The notes: generated from the sequence alone by a model not told the origin. Positions 7,520-14,279 are shown, numbered from the stretch's first letter. The stretch: DNA of 14,972 nt from Nitrospirota bacterium (GCA_016212195.1 JACRGW010000061.1:1-14972), one strand, 5' to 3'. Made by a program: numbers and translations.

Positions 7520-7630
7520 AATCTCCCTTTAATTCTTATCGGCCCACCTGATCTGCGAATAACAGCAAATAGACTAAAGAAAAAATTTATACATATAGTC
7601 TATCAATAGGTTTAATAAGTTGTAACGGCA

Positions 7631-7792
7631 CTATCTACTACTTTCCGTTTCTTTTAAAGGTTCCGCTTCATCTTTCTCTCCTATAGCCACGTCTTTTTTG
7701 AAACGCCTCTGTCTCTTCTCTTCCTGTTTTTTCTGCCTCAACAAGTCCTTTTTTCTTTTTTCACTCTTATATGCTCCGCTGTATTTTGCCAA
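7631..7792 (-). CDS. Small Lys/Arg-rich protein (53 aa)
   Basis: The minus-strand frame starts at TTG (7792-7790), preceded by a full AAGGAGG ribosome binding site (7803-7797), and ends at TAG (7633-7631). The product starts MAKYSGAYKSEKRKKDLL, continues RQKKQEEKRQRRFKK and ends in an acidic tail (GEKDEAEPLKETESSR). It is very basic and helical, probably a single charged helix or coiled coil, with no membrane segment and no cysteine. Short basic proteins with a (K/R)QKKQEEKRQRR-like core recur in anaerobic bacteria as I recall them, but no function is known to me. A TAA two codons upstream of the start rules out a longer frame. It is convergent with nrdJ and divergent from the MFS gene. Nucleic-acid or ribosome binding is a guess from charge alone. 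Confidence 0.7.
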   Translation of the reverse strand: MAKYSGAYKSEKRKKDLLRQKKQEEKRQRRFKKDVAIGEKDEAEPLKETESSR

Positions 7793-8016
7793 AGTTCCTC
7801 CTTAATATCCTATGCGGTTTCTTATAACTCACGTTCATTTCGACTCGAAATATACAGTTTTGATCAGTATATCACAGGTGCATGCTTCAGGAAGTAATTT
7901 GTGTCTTATAATATCGTTTAACCGGGTCGATTTTCAATAAGAAAGTGGATTATTTTTATGAGAATTAACAGTACCTATAGCCAATAGTGAATCATTTTGA
8001 TACAATTACCTAAGAG
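7793..8016. other. Divergent spacer upstream of the small basic gene and the MFS gene
   Basis: This spacer has no coding signal. It holds a perfect palindrome TTTCGA-C-TCGAAA (7838-7850), a TTATAA (7822-7827) that might be a minus-strand -10, and a TATAAT (7907-7912) on the plus strand without a good -35. The palindrome's position near the -35 zone of the small basic gene would fit an operator, but nothing else supports this. Confidence 0.35.
7998..8006 (+). promoter_or_regulatory. Candidate extended -10 for the MFS gene
   Basis: TGATACAAT lies 10 nt before the MFS ATG (8017) and is identical to the motif upstream of xerC. If used, the transcript would begin only a few bases before the start codon, making it almost leaderless. 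This agrees with the lack of a usable ribosome binding site there (TAAGAG directly abuts the ATG). No -35 is evident. Confidence 0.3.
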
Positions 8017-9246
8017 ATGAAACTAAATAAGAGACATATCATAAGCTGGGTGCTTTTTGATTTTGCGAATTCGAGTTACTCTGCTATTATTGCATCTGTT
8101 GTATTCCCTGTATATTATGTGAATACAATAGTCGGGAATGAGGCAGGTCTCGGTGACCTCTGGTGGGGAAGGGCAATATCGGTTAGTATGACGATAGTGG
8201 CTCTGACTTCTCCTTTTTTAGGAGGCATCGCAGATTATAGTGGTATAAAGAAGAGACTTCTCTTTATCTACACTGCGATTAGTGTTGGAGCTATAGCAAG
8301 TCTTTCGACTCTTGAGAAAGATATGGTTTTTGAAGGATTTCTTCTCATCGCCTTAGCAAATCTTGGCATGGAAGGTGGCCTTGTCTTTTATAATTCATTC
8401 CTTCCGAGAATTGCTCCTCAGGAATATCAGGGTCGCGTCTCTGCCTGGGGATTCGGTACAGGCTATGCAGGCTCTTTTCTCTCACTTCTCCTCGCCCTTC
8501 CTTTAGTAATGGGTAATCATTTTAAAGTCACATGGCTTATGGTTGGAGCCTTCTTTTTGTTTTTTTCTATTCCTGCCTTTCTCTTTCTTCCATCTGATAT
8601 AAAGGGAGAATTCTCTGCAGTTCAGGCAGGAATCAAAGGTTTCAGACATACTATAAAGACATTAAAGGAGATATGGGGAAGAAGGGAACTGAGGAAATTT
8701 TTAATCTCCTATCTCATCTATGAGGATGGGGTGAGTACTGTGATAGTATTTTCGAGCATATTTGCTGCTACAACCCTCGGGTTTAAACCAAAGGAACTTA
8801 TATTTCTTTATCTTATCGTCCAGACATCTGCACTTATTGGTGCCTTTATAATGGCAAGGCCAACAGATATATGGGGACCAAAGAAGGTGGTTATGATTTC
8901 CCTCCTGATGTGGACATCGGTGGCAACTATAGCCTTCTTTATCCAGACAAAGGCACAGTTCTGGATGCTTGCATCCTTTGCAGGACTTGGACTCGGCACT
9001 GTTCAGGCAGCAACAAGGGCATTCTATACACAGTTTGTCCCTGAAGGAAAAGAGGCGGAATATTTCGGTGTCTATTCCCTTATAGGAAAGTCCTCTGCAA
9101 TAGCAGGCCCCCTTGTCTTCGGTATTGTATCTACTCAATTCAGCAGTCAGAGACCTGCAATCCTTTCTGTTGTTATCTTCTTCCTTGTCGGCTTGGTGAT
9201 TCTCAAATATGTAAAAGGAGGTGGGCCGAATGTCAGGACCGGTTAA
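8017..9246 (+). CDS. MFS transporter, UMF1/Atg22-like family
   Basis: A 409-residue membrane protein with about 12 hydrophobic segments. The start SWVLFDFANSSYSAIIASVVFP (residues 10-31) is typical of the UMF1 branch of the major facilitator superfamily, related to fungal Atg22. An MFS motif-A-like loop GGIADYSGIKKR follows at 69-80, and a later GxGLGTVQAATRAFYTQFVP resembles the family's second-half signature. The substrate of bacterial UMF1 proteins is unknown. The ATG at 8017 fits the usual N-terminus of the family. The 3' end overlaps the downstream ligase/acyltransferase gene by 17 bp and contains that gene's ribosome binding site, so the two are translationally linked. By analogy with LplT next to Aas, a lysolipid or fatty-acyl substrate is conceivable, but this is inference. 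Confidence 0.88.
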   Translation: MKLNKRHIISWVLFDFANSSYSAIIASVVFPVYYVNTIVGNEAGLGDLWWGRAISVSMTIVALTSPFLGGIADYSGIKKRLLFIYTAISVGAIASLSTLEKDMVFEGFLLIALANLGMEGGLVFYNSFLPRIAPQEYQGRVSAWGFGTGYAGSFLSLLLALPLVMGNHFKVTWLMVGAFFLFFSIPAFLFLPSDIKGEFSAVQAGIKGFRHTIKTLKEIWGRRELRKFLISYLIYEDGVSTVIVFSSIFAATTLGFKPKELIFLYLIVQTSALIGAFIMARPTDIWGPKKVVMISLLMWTSVATIAFFIQTKAQFWMLASFAGLGLGTVQAATRAFYTQFVPEGKEAEYFGVYSLIGKSSAIAGPLVFGIVSTQFSSQRPAILSVVIFFLVGLVILKYVKGGGPNVRTG

Positions 9247-11890
9247 TATCCCTCTGGCTGTTGAAGAGGCATCCAGGAAAAATCCCGACAGAATCGTACT
9301 CGAGACAGAAGATAAAGGATATACCTATAAAGAACTCCTTCTACTGTCAAAATCGATAGCCTCTTTCCTTTATACGAAAGGTGTCAGACAGGGAGAGAGG
9401 GTTGCAATATTTTCTGAGGGAAGACCAGAATGGGGGATCGTTTATCTCGGCATATCCTTTATCGGTGCGGTTGTTGTACCTATAGACATCCAGCTCAGCG
9501 ACGATGAGGTAAAGAATCTTATTCAGGATTCGGAGAGTAAAGCGATCTTGATATCGGAAAAGAGTTTTAAGAACTTTAGTAGTTCACAGATCACGATTCA
9601 CGGATCACGGATTAATGTAATAAACCTTGATAGTCCAGAATTCTCAGAGATTCTTAAGTATCCCCATCTTGATTCCTTTCCAGCCATCAATCCCGATGAC
9701 ATGGCATCACTTATTTATACATCCGGTACTACGGGAAGGCCTAAGGGTGTTATGCTCACACATAGAAATTTCCTTTCCAATACCAGAAGTATCCAGAAGG
9801 CAAAAATTATTGATGAGAATGACTGTATCCTCTCTCTCCTTCCACTTCACCATTCATACCCGTTTATGGTGAACTTCCTTGTCCCCCTTCTTACCGGAGC
9901 AAGGGTTGTATATCAGCAGAGCCTCAAGGGCCCTGATATCCTTAAGACGATGGTTGAAAAGGGAGTAACGGTTCTCACTGGTGTCCCTCAACTCTTCGCA
10001 ATGCTTAGGCGGGGGATTATAGATAAGATGGAGGGATTAAAATTTCCTATAAATCAGATTATTCTTATTCTTTTAAAGTTATCGGGGTTTCTAAGGAGTA
10101 AACTGAGAATAAACACAGGACGAATATTCTTTTCATCAGTTCATAAAAGATTCGGCAATAAGTTCAGGTTCTTTGTGAGCGGAGGGGCAAAGCTTGATCC
10201 CGAAGTCTCACAGGATTTAGAGGCACTCGGATTCACAATCATTGAGGGATTTGGTCTTACAGAGACATCCCCTGTGATAAGTTTTAATCCATTGAATCGG
10301 ACAAAAAGGGGGTCTGTAGGATTACCTTTGCCTGAGATTGAGGTGAAGATAATTAATCCTGATAGTAATGGGATAGGAGAGATAGCTGTTAGGGGTCCTA
10401 ATGTTATGAAGGGATATTACAGAAACCCTGAAGAAACAGAAAAGGTTATGAAGGACGGATGGTTCTATACAGGAGACCTCGGATATGTGGATAAAGATAT
10501 TTACATATATATCACAGGTAGATCCAAAGAGGTTATAGTACTCTCATCAGGAAAGAACATCTATCCTGAGGAAATTGAGAGGCATTATCTCCAAAGCCCT
10601 ATCATCAAGGAGATATGTGTCCTCGGTATTGAGAAGAAACCCGGTATCGCCGAGAGCCTTGAGGCTGTGGTTGTTCCAGATATGGATTACATGAAAGAAA
10701 ACAGGATAGCAAACTTCAATGAAGCTGTAGGATGGGAGATAAAGACGCTATCATTGAAACTTCCTCCTTATAAAAGAATCAAGGGATATGAGGTATATCA
10801 ATTTCCACTTCCGAGGACTCCCTTAGGAAAGTTAAAAAGGTTTGCAGTAAAGGAGATATTGTTAGGAAAGGCAGTAAAGGAAGGGGTTAAAGAAGAGATA
10901 GAAATCATTGAAGGTGAGATAGCAAAAAAGGTTATTGCATCCATTGAAAGGATAACAGAAAAAAGACCAATAAGATTTGACCATAACCTCGAGCTTGACT
11001 TGGGGATTGATTCCCTTACAAGGGTGGAAATGATAGTTTTGCTGAGTCGTGCCTTTTCGATTGAACTGCCTGATACCTTCGGATCAGAGGTATACACTGT
11101 CAGAGATCTGATAGAAAGGATAGAGAAATTTCAAAAAGGTATTGAAAGAGCAGAAGTCCGAGAGGTTCCGAAGGGGTGGAAAGATGTTCTTAAAATGGAA
11201 CCATCAGAAGATGACCAAAAGGCAGTAGGTCTTGTTCAGGGCAATCTAACAAGACTATTTATCGTCTTTCTCGTAGGTATATTAAGGTTTATCGGAAAGG
11301 TCTTCTTCGGACTGGAGGTTAAGGGAATAGAAAATATCCCCAATCCCCCTTACATAATTACTCCTAACCATGCAAGTAATATAGACGGTTTTGTTGTAGG
11401 GATAAGTGTTCCGATAAAGTCGTTTATGGTCCTCTATTTTCTCGGATTCCAGAAATATTTCAGGAACTGGTTCACATCCCGCTTTGCAAAAATCGCCCAT
11501 GTTATTCCTATTGATCCTGAGACTTATCTCAGAAGGGCGCTCCAGATCTCCGGTTACGTTTTGAGGAAAGGCAAAGCCCTCTGCCTGTTCCCGGAAGGTG
11601 GAAGGACATATGATGGTAATCTTATGCCCTTTAAAAAAGGTGTGGGTATTCTGTCAAAAGAGTTTGATGTCCCCTTAGTTCCGACCCTGATTGATGGGAC
11701 ATTTGAGGTACTTCCGAGAGGCTCCTTCTTCCCCAAGTTCAGGAAGATCATAGTCACCATCGGAAAACCTATTTCTCCTCAGAAAATAGACTTTACTCAG
11801 AAAACGGAGAATATGGATGATTATGAGTGGATTGTTTCAAAGCTAAAAGATTCGATCTCAGAGATGAAAGGAATATACAATTTAGGCTGA
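9230..11890 (+). CDS. Tripartite acyl-activating enzyme / acyl carrier / PlsC acyltransferase fusion
   Basis: An 886-residue fusion. Residues 1-540 are an ANL-superfamily long-chain acyl-CoA/acyl-ACP synthetase: YTSGTTGRPKG at 163-173, GFGLTETSP at 340-348, YTGDLGY at 413-419, GKNIYPEEIE near 441 and the catalytic Lys in PRTPLGKLKR (Lys534). Residues about 555-640 are an acyl-carrier domain with LGIDSLTRVE, phosphopantetheine site Ser595. A hydrophobic segment (about 675-695) leads into a PlsC-type glycerophospholipid acyltransferase with NHASNID (713-719) and LFPEGGRTYDG (786-796). The fatty acid is presumably activated, loaded on the internal carrier and passed to a lysolipid or glycerol phosphate at the inner membrane. 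The ATG at 9230 is preferred over the GTG at 9221 because GGAGGT (9217-9222) stands 7 nt before it. A heptamer repeat encodes residues about 118-128. Domain order is the reverse of Aas. Confidence 0.9.
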   Translation: MSGPVNIPLAVEEASRKNPDRIVLETEDKGYTYKELLLLSKSIASFLYTKGVRQGERVAIFSEGRPEWGIVYLGISFIGAVVVPIDIQLSDDEVKNLIQDSESKAILISEKSFKNFSSSQITIHGSRINVINLDSPEFSEILKYPHLDSFPAINPDDMASLIYTSGTTGRPKGVMLTHRNFLSNTRSIQKAKIIDENDCILSLLPLHHSYPFMVNFLVPLLTGARVVYQQSLKGPDILKTMVEKGVTVLTGVPQLFAMLRRGIIDKMEGLKFPINQIILILLKLSGFLRSKLRINTGRIFFSSVHKRFGNKFRFFVSGGAKLDPEVSQDLEALGFTIIEGFGLTETSPVISFNPLNRTKRGSVGLPLPEIEVKIINPDSNGIGEIAVRGPNVMKGYYRNPEETEKVMKDGWFYTGDLGYVDKDIYIYITGRSKEVIVLSSGKNIYPEEIERHYLQSPIIKEICVLGIEKKPGIAESLEAVVVPDMDYMKENRIANFNEAVGWEIKTLSLKLPPYKRIKGYEVYQFPLPRTPLGKLKRFAVKEILLGKAVKEGVKEEIEIIEGEIAKKVIASIERITEKRPIRFDHNLELDLGIDSLTRVEMIVLLSRAFSIELPDTFGSEVYTVRDLIERIEKFQKGIERAEVREVPKGWKDVLKMEPSEDDQKAVGLVQGNLTRLFIVFLVGILRFIGKVFFGLEVKGIENIPNPPYIITPNHASNIDGFVVGISVPIKSFMVLYFLGFQKYFRNWFTSRFAKIAHVIPIDPETYLRRALQISGYVLRKGKALCLFPEGGRTYDGNLMPFKKGVGILSKEFDVPLVPTLIDGTFEVLPRGSFFPKFRKIIVTIGKPISPQKIDFTQKTENMDDYEWIVSKLKDSISEMKGIYNLG
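9581..9615 (+). repeat. Degenerate heptamer tandem array inside the ligase/acyltransferase gene
   Basis: Five contiguous 7-nt units occupy this stretch: AGTTCAC, AGATCAC, GATTCAC, GGATCAC and GGATTAA. They are read in frame as a hydrophilic stretch (SSSQITIHGSR) in the N-terminal subdomain, before the YTSGTTG loop, in a region poorly conserved in the family. They share the AGTTCAC unit with the xerC repeat. Confidence 0.75.
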
Positions 11891-11908
11891 AGGGACAAAG
11901 GTATCAAT

Positions 11909-12397
11909 TCATGATTTACGGCCTATTTTTCTTTTATACTCTCCGCTCTTTCCCCCTCTCTTCTCCGCAAGGTAGATATCTGAAATTACCATACCCTTAT
12001 CAGCAGCTTTACACATATCATAAATAGTTAAGGCAGAGATGGCAACCGCTGTGATTGCCTCCATCTCTACCCCTGTCTTTGCCTCTACCCTTACTCTCGA
12101 TTCTACATCTATCTTATTCTTCTTTTCATCTATATAGAAGTTGATATCGATAGCATCTATGCCCAGAGGATGGCACATAGGGATGATCTCAGAAGTCCTT
12201 TTTGCCCCTATTATCCCTGCGATCTTCGCCACACCGAGGACATCTCCTTTGGAAATTTTCTTGCTCTTTATTAATCTCAGGGTTTCCGATTTCATAAAGA
12301 CAGATCCCTTCGCTACAGCTTCCCTCCTTGTAACTTTCTTATCGCTCACATCTACCATCCTCGACCTGCCTTCTTTATCGAAATGGGTGAGTTTCAT
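11909..12397 (-). CDS. moaC: Cyclic pyranopterin monophosphate synthase MoaC
   Basis: It converts the MoaA product (3',8-cyclo-7,8-dihydro-GTP) into cyclic pyranopterin monophosphate, the first pterin intermediate of the molybdenum/tungsten cofactor. The 162-residue product carries the MoaC signatures: MVDVSDK near 14, IIPMCHPL at 71-78, KTGVEMEA at 107-114 and YDMCKAADK at 126-134, which contain the conserved active-site His, Glu, Asp and Lys residues. A strong ribosome binding site (AGGAGG, plus-strand 12402-12407) fixes the ATG at 12397. It is a lone moa gene, convergent with the acyltransferase fusion with only 18 bp between the stops. Its upstream region is filled with repeats. Confidence 0.97.
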   Translation of the reverse strand: MKLTHFDKEGRSRMVDVSDKKVTRREAVAKGSVFMKSETLRLIKSKKISKGDVLGVAKIAGIIGAKRTSEIIPMCHPLGIDAIDINFYIDEKKNKIDVESRVRVEAKTGVEMEAITAVAISALTIYDMCKAADKGMVISDIYLAEKRGGKSGEYKRKIGRKS

Positions 12398-12437
12398 GGC
12401 CCCTCCTGTAAATAGACTTTGAAAACAAACTTAACGA

Positions 12438-12529
12438 CCCCCTCCCCTTGCGGGAGGGGATGGAGGGGAGGGGTATCAGAATGGTGTGATTCACCCTCAC
12501 CCCCGCCCTCTCCCATCGAGGGAGAGGGT
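12438..12529. repeat. GC-rich double-hairpin repeat upstream of moaC
   Basis: Two strong hairpins: CCCCTCCC (12439-12446) with GGGAGGGG (12452-12459), and CCCTCTCCC (12506-12514) with GGGAGAGGG (12520-12528), each with a 5-nt loop. The sequence CACCCTCACCCCCGCCCTCTCCC belongs to a widespread class of dispersed palindromic spacer repeats. A related copy is found at 13137-13237. Confidence 0.75.
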
Positions 12530-12603
12530 AAGATAGGTCTTGATCTACCGTAAAAAGTATATATAATATCACTTAATTTTAAAAGGAGAATCTAACACAA
12601 AGT

Positions 12604-12728
12604 GTCATTCCGAGCCCTTCGCATGTCATTCTGAGCGTAGCGAAGAATCTCGTTATTTTGCTCAGGGTAAACTCCGCGAGGAATCTCGTTTTGAGATTGC
12701 CACGCACCCTTTGGGTGCTCGCAATGAC
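12604..12728. repeat. GTCATTC-type palindromic repeat upstream of yraN
   Basis: The element starts with GTCATTCCGAGC (12604), has a second start GTCATTCTGAGC (12625) and ends with GCAATGAC (12721-12728), giving GTCATT...AATGAC inverted ends. Inside are two 15-nt direct repeats differing at one position, GCGAAGAATCTCGTT (12640-12654) and GCGAGGAATCTCGTT (12676-12690), and a hairpin GCACCC-TTT-GGGTGC (12704-12718). The double left end suggests a nested or partly duplicated copy. It ends 17 bp before the yraN start. Confidence 0.75.
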
Positions 12729-12745
12729 AAGTTGTTGAATAATAT

Positions 12746-13123
12746 ATGAAACTTCCTACCATACTTATAGGTAAGAAAGGTGAGGATACTGCCGAGAAAT
12801 ATCTAAAGAGGCAGGGTTACAGGATAATCGAAAAGAATTATAAGAGCCCTTCAGGTGAGATTGATATAATAGCCCTTGATAAAGGGACATTAGTCTTTAT
12901 TGAGGTAAAGACAAGGAGGTCTGATGAATTCGGACCTCCGGAGGTTTCCGTAACCTCTACAAAGAGACAGAAGATTATTAAATCGGCATTCCATTTTTTA
13001 TCGAAGAAAAGAATTAAAGATACACCGTGCAGGTTCGATATAGTATCAATAACTGGGTCTCCTGATCAGAAGGATAAAGAGGTGAAGATAATAAAGGATG
13101 CCTTTGAGATAGAGAAGTGGTAA
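12746..13123 (+). CDS. yraN: YraN family (UPF0102) nuclease-fold protein
   Basis: The 125-residue product matches the UPF0102/YraN family: LIGKKGEDTAEKYLKRQGY near 7-25, SPSGEIDIIALDKGTLVFIEVKTR spanning about 34-57 and VTSTKRQKI near 68. The E-(n)-D-(n)-E-x-K arrangement (Glu13, Asp40, Glu53, Lys55) is that of restriction-endonuclease-like folds, so a DNA or RNA nuclease or processing role is expected, though not firmly established for the family. The ATG at 12746 lacks a ribosome binding site, probably because the repeat ending at 12728 has replaced the native leader; translation may be weak. It stands alone between two repeat clusters. Confidence 0.93.
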   Translation: MKLPTILIGKKGEDTAEKYLKRQGYRIIEKNYKSPSGEIDIIALDKGTLVFIEVKTRRSDEFGPPEVSVTSTKRQKIIKSAFHFLSKKRIKDTPCRFDIVSITGSPDQKDKEVKIIKDAFEIEKW

Positions 13124-13136
13124 AATAACTTTTATT

Positions 13137-13237
13137 CCCCCTCACCCATCCCTCTCCCGCAGGGGGAGAGGGGATTCTTGAGCGATAATCTCCAACCTTT
13201 CCCCACCCTAGACGGGAGTGGATGGAGGGTAGGGTGA
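13137..13237. repeat. GC-rich palindromic repeat between yraN and selD
   Basis: Contains CCCTCTCCC (13150-13158) pairing with GGGAGAGGG (13164-13172) around a 5-nt loop. The right part (GATGGAGGGTAGGGTGAA, 13220-13237) is an imperfect inverted copy of the left CCCTCACCCATCCCTC. It is related to the element at 12438-12529. The first hairpin lies about 25 bp after the yraN stop and could act as a terminator-like structure, without a U-tract. Confidence 0.7.
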
Positions 13238-13259
13238 ATTCACTACAAGTAGCGAAACA

Positions 13260-14279
13260 ATGAAAAAGAAAATAAGACTTACAGAAAAGGTAAAGGCAGC
13301 AGGCTGAGCAGGTAAGCTTGGTCCGGCGGACCTTGAGGAGATACTGAAGGATATTTCCGGCAGGCCGGATAAGAGGGTGATTGTTGGTCCGGGGGATGAC
13401 GCAGGAGTCTATTTACTCGATGATGATACAGCCGTTGTAGAAACCGTGGATGTTATAACACCTGTTGTGGATGACCCCTTCACCTTTGGGGCGATAAGTG
13501 CTACAAATTCACTGAGTGATGTATACGCCATGGGAGGGAGGCCCCTTACAGCCATGGCTATCCTCGGATTTCCTTCCTGCGATTACGGGCCAGAGATAAT
13601 TAAAGAGATACTCCATGGCGCTGTGAATAAACTCAGAGAGGCAGGGGTTGTCCTCATGGGTGGGCATAGCATCGAGGATCAGGAATTAAAGTTCGGACTT
13701 TCTGTAACAGGGGTTATAAAGAAAGAGAGGATCCTCCGTATTCAGGGTGCGATACCAGGAGATATCCTTATCCTTACAAAGCCACTCGGAATAGGTATCC
13801 TTACTACCGCACTTAAAGGGAGAAAACTGGAAGAGGACGAACTCAAAAAGGTTATTGAACTCATGCTTACTCTGAATGACAGGGCATCGAAGTCTGCACT
13901 GAATGCAAAAGCACATGCAATGACAGACATAACAGGTTTTGGCCTGCTGGGCCATTCCTATAATATGGTGAGGGATTCAGAGATAGATTTCAATCTTTCT
14001 TTTGATTCGATCCCGATCCTCCCGCGTGTAAGAGAAATGATTGATAGCGGGATGGTACCTGAGGGTGCCTATAATAATTTAAAATTTCTTAAGGAGAAGG
14101 TATCATTCCCTGACCGATTTTCCGAAGAAAATAAGTTGATCCTTTTCGATCCCCAGACATCGGGAGGACTCCTAATAGCTATACCTCAGGAATCATTGAG
14201 AATCTTTGAAAAGGAATCCATTTCCTTCTCAGTTATCGGGAAGGTTGAGAAGGGGAAAGGAAGGATAAGGGTTTCTTAA
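13260..14279 (+). CDS. selD: Selenide, water dikinase SelD (selenoprotein, in-frame TGA = Sec16)
   Basis: It makes selenophosphate from selenide and ATP, the selenium donor for selenocysteine and selenouridine. The uninterrupted frame only begins after 13307, but the same frame runs upstream through a TGA at 13305-13307 to an ATG at 13260 and gives MKKKIRLTEKVKAAG-U-AGKLGPADLEEIL. This is the family's N-terminus with Sec at the catalytic position (Cys17 in Escherichia coli) and the essential Lys three residues later (Lys19). Downstream are VGPGDDAGV (42-50), SLSDVYAMGGRP (84-95), GGHSIEDQE, DITGFGLLGHS and DPQTSGG, all SelD hallmarks. The total of 339 residues is the normal length. An in-frame TAG upstream limits the start to 13260. 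No clear ribosome binding site is seen. It is followed 5 bp later by hisA. Automated callers would truncate it at 13377 (an internal GTG). Confidence 0.95.
13305..13332 (+). promoter_or_regulatory. Sec codon and candidate bacterial SECIS hairpin of selD
   Basis: The TGA (13305-13307) is followed 12 nt later by a perfect 5-bp stem, GGTCC (13320-13324) with GGACC (13328-13332), closed by a GGC loop (13325-13327). The G-containing apical loop 18-20 nt after the TGA fits the position and loop composition of bacterial SECIS elements read by SelB. A possible C-G pair below a TT/TT internal loop would extend the stem. Confidence 0.65.

Larger units (their letters stand above)
12398..12745. other. 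Repeat-filled spacer between moaC and yraN
   Basis: This 348-bp spacer carries the moaC ribosome binding site, a GC-rich double-hairpin element (12438-12529), an AT-rich segment around 12550-12595 (TATATA-like, the most likely site for divergent promoters) and a GTCATTC-type element (12604-12728). No gene is supported; open frames crossing it are the by-product of repeat sequence. Confidence 0.6.

Noticed and set aside
7569..7603. Inverted repeat ATAGACTA...TAGTCTAT after nrdJ as a terminator
   Set aside because: The 8-bp AT-rich stem has a 19-nt loop and no U-tract, so it is too weak to call.
8701..9138. Antisense frame rich in Cys, His and Lys that resembles a zinc-finger protein
   Set aside because: It lies wholly opposite the conserved MFS gene, has no ribosome binding site, and its cysteines arise from complementing GCA/ACA-rich codons.
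9221..9229. GTG start for the ligase fusion
   Set aside because: The GTG overlaps the GGAGGT ribosome binding site; the ATG at 9230 has the correct 7-nt spacing.
11905..11918. Two heptamer-like units (AATTCAT, GATTTAC) at the moaC stop
   Set aside because: Only two degenerate units fit the pattern, not enough to separate from chance.
12375..12572. Minus-strand frame crossing the moaC leader and GC-rich repeat
   Set aside because: Its proline/arginine-rich product (PLPRWERAG) is the typical translation of the dispersed CCCTCTCCC repeat, and it has no start signal.
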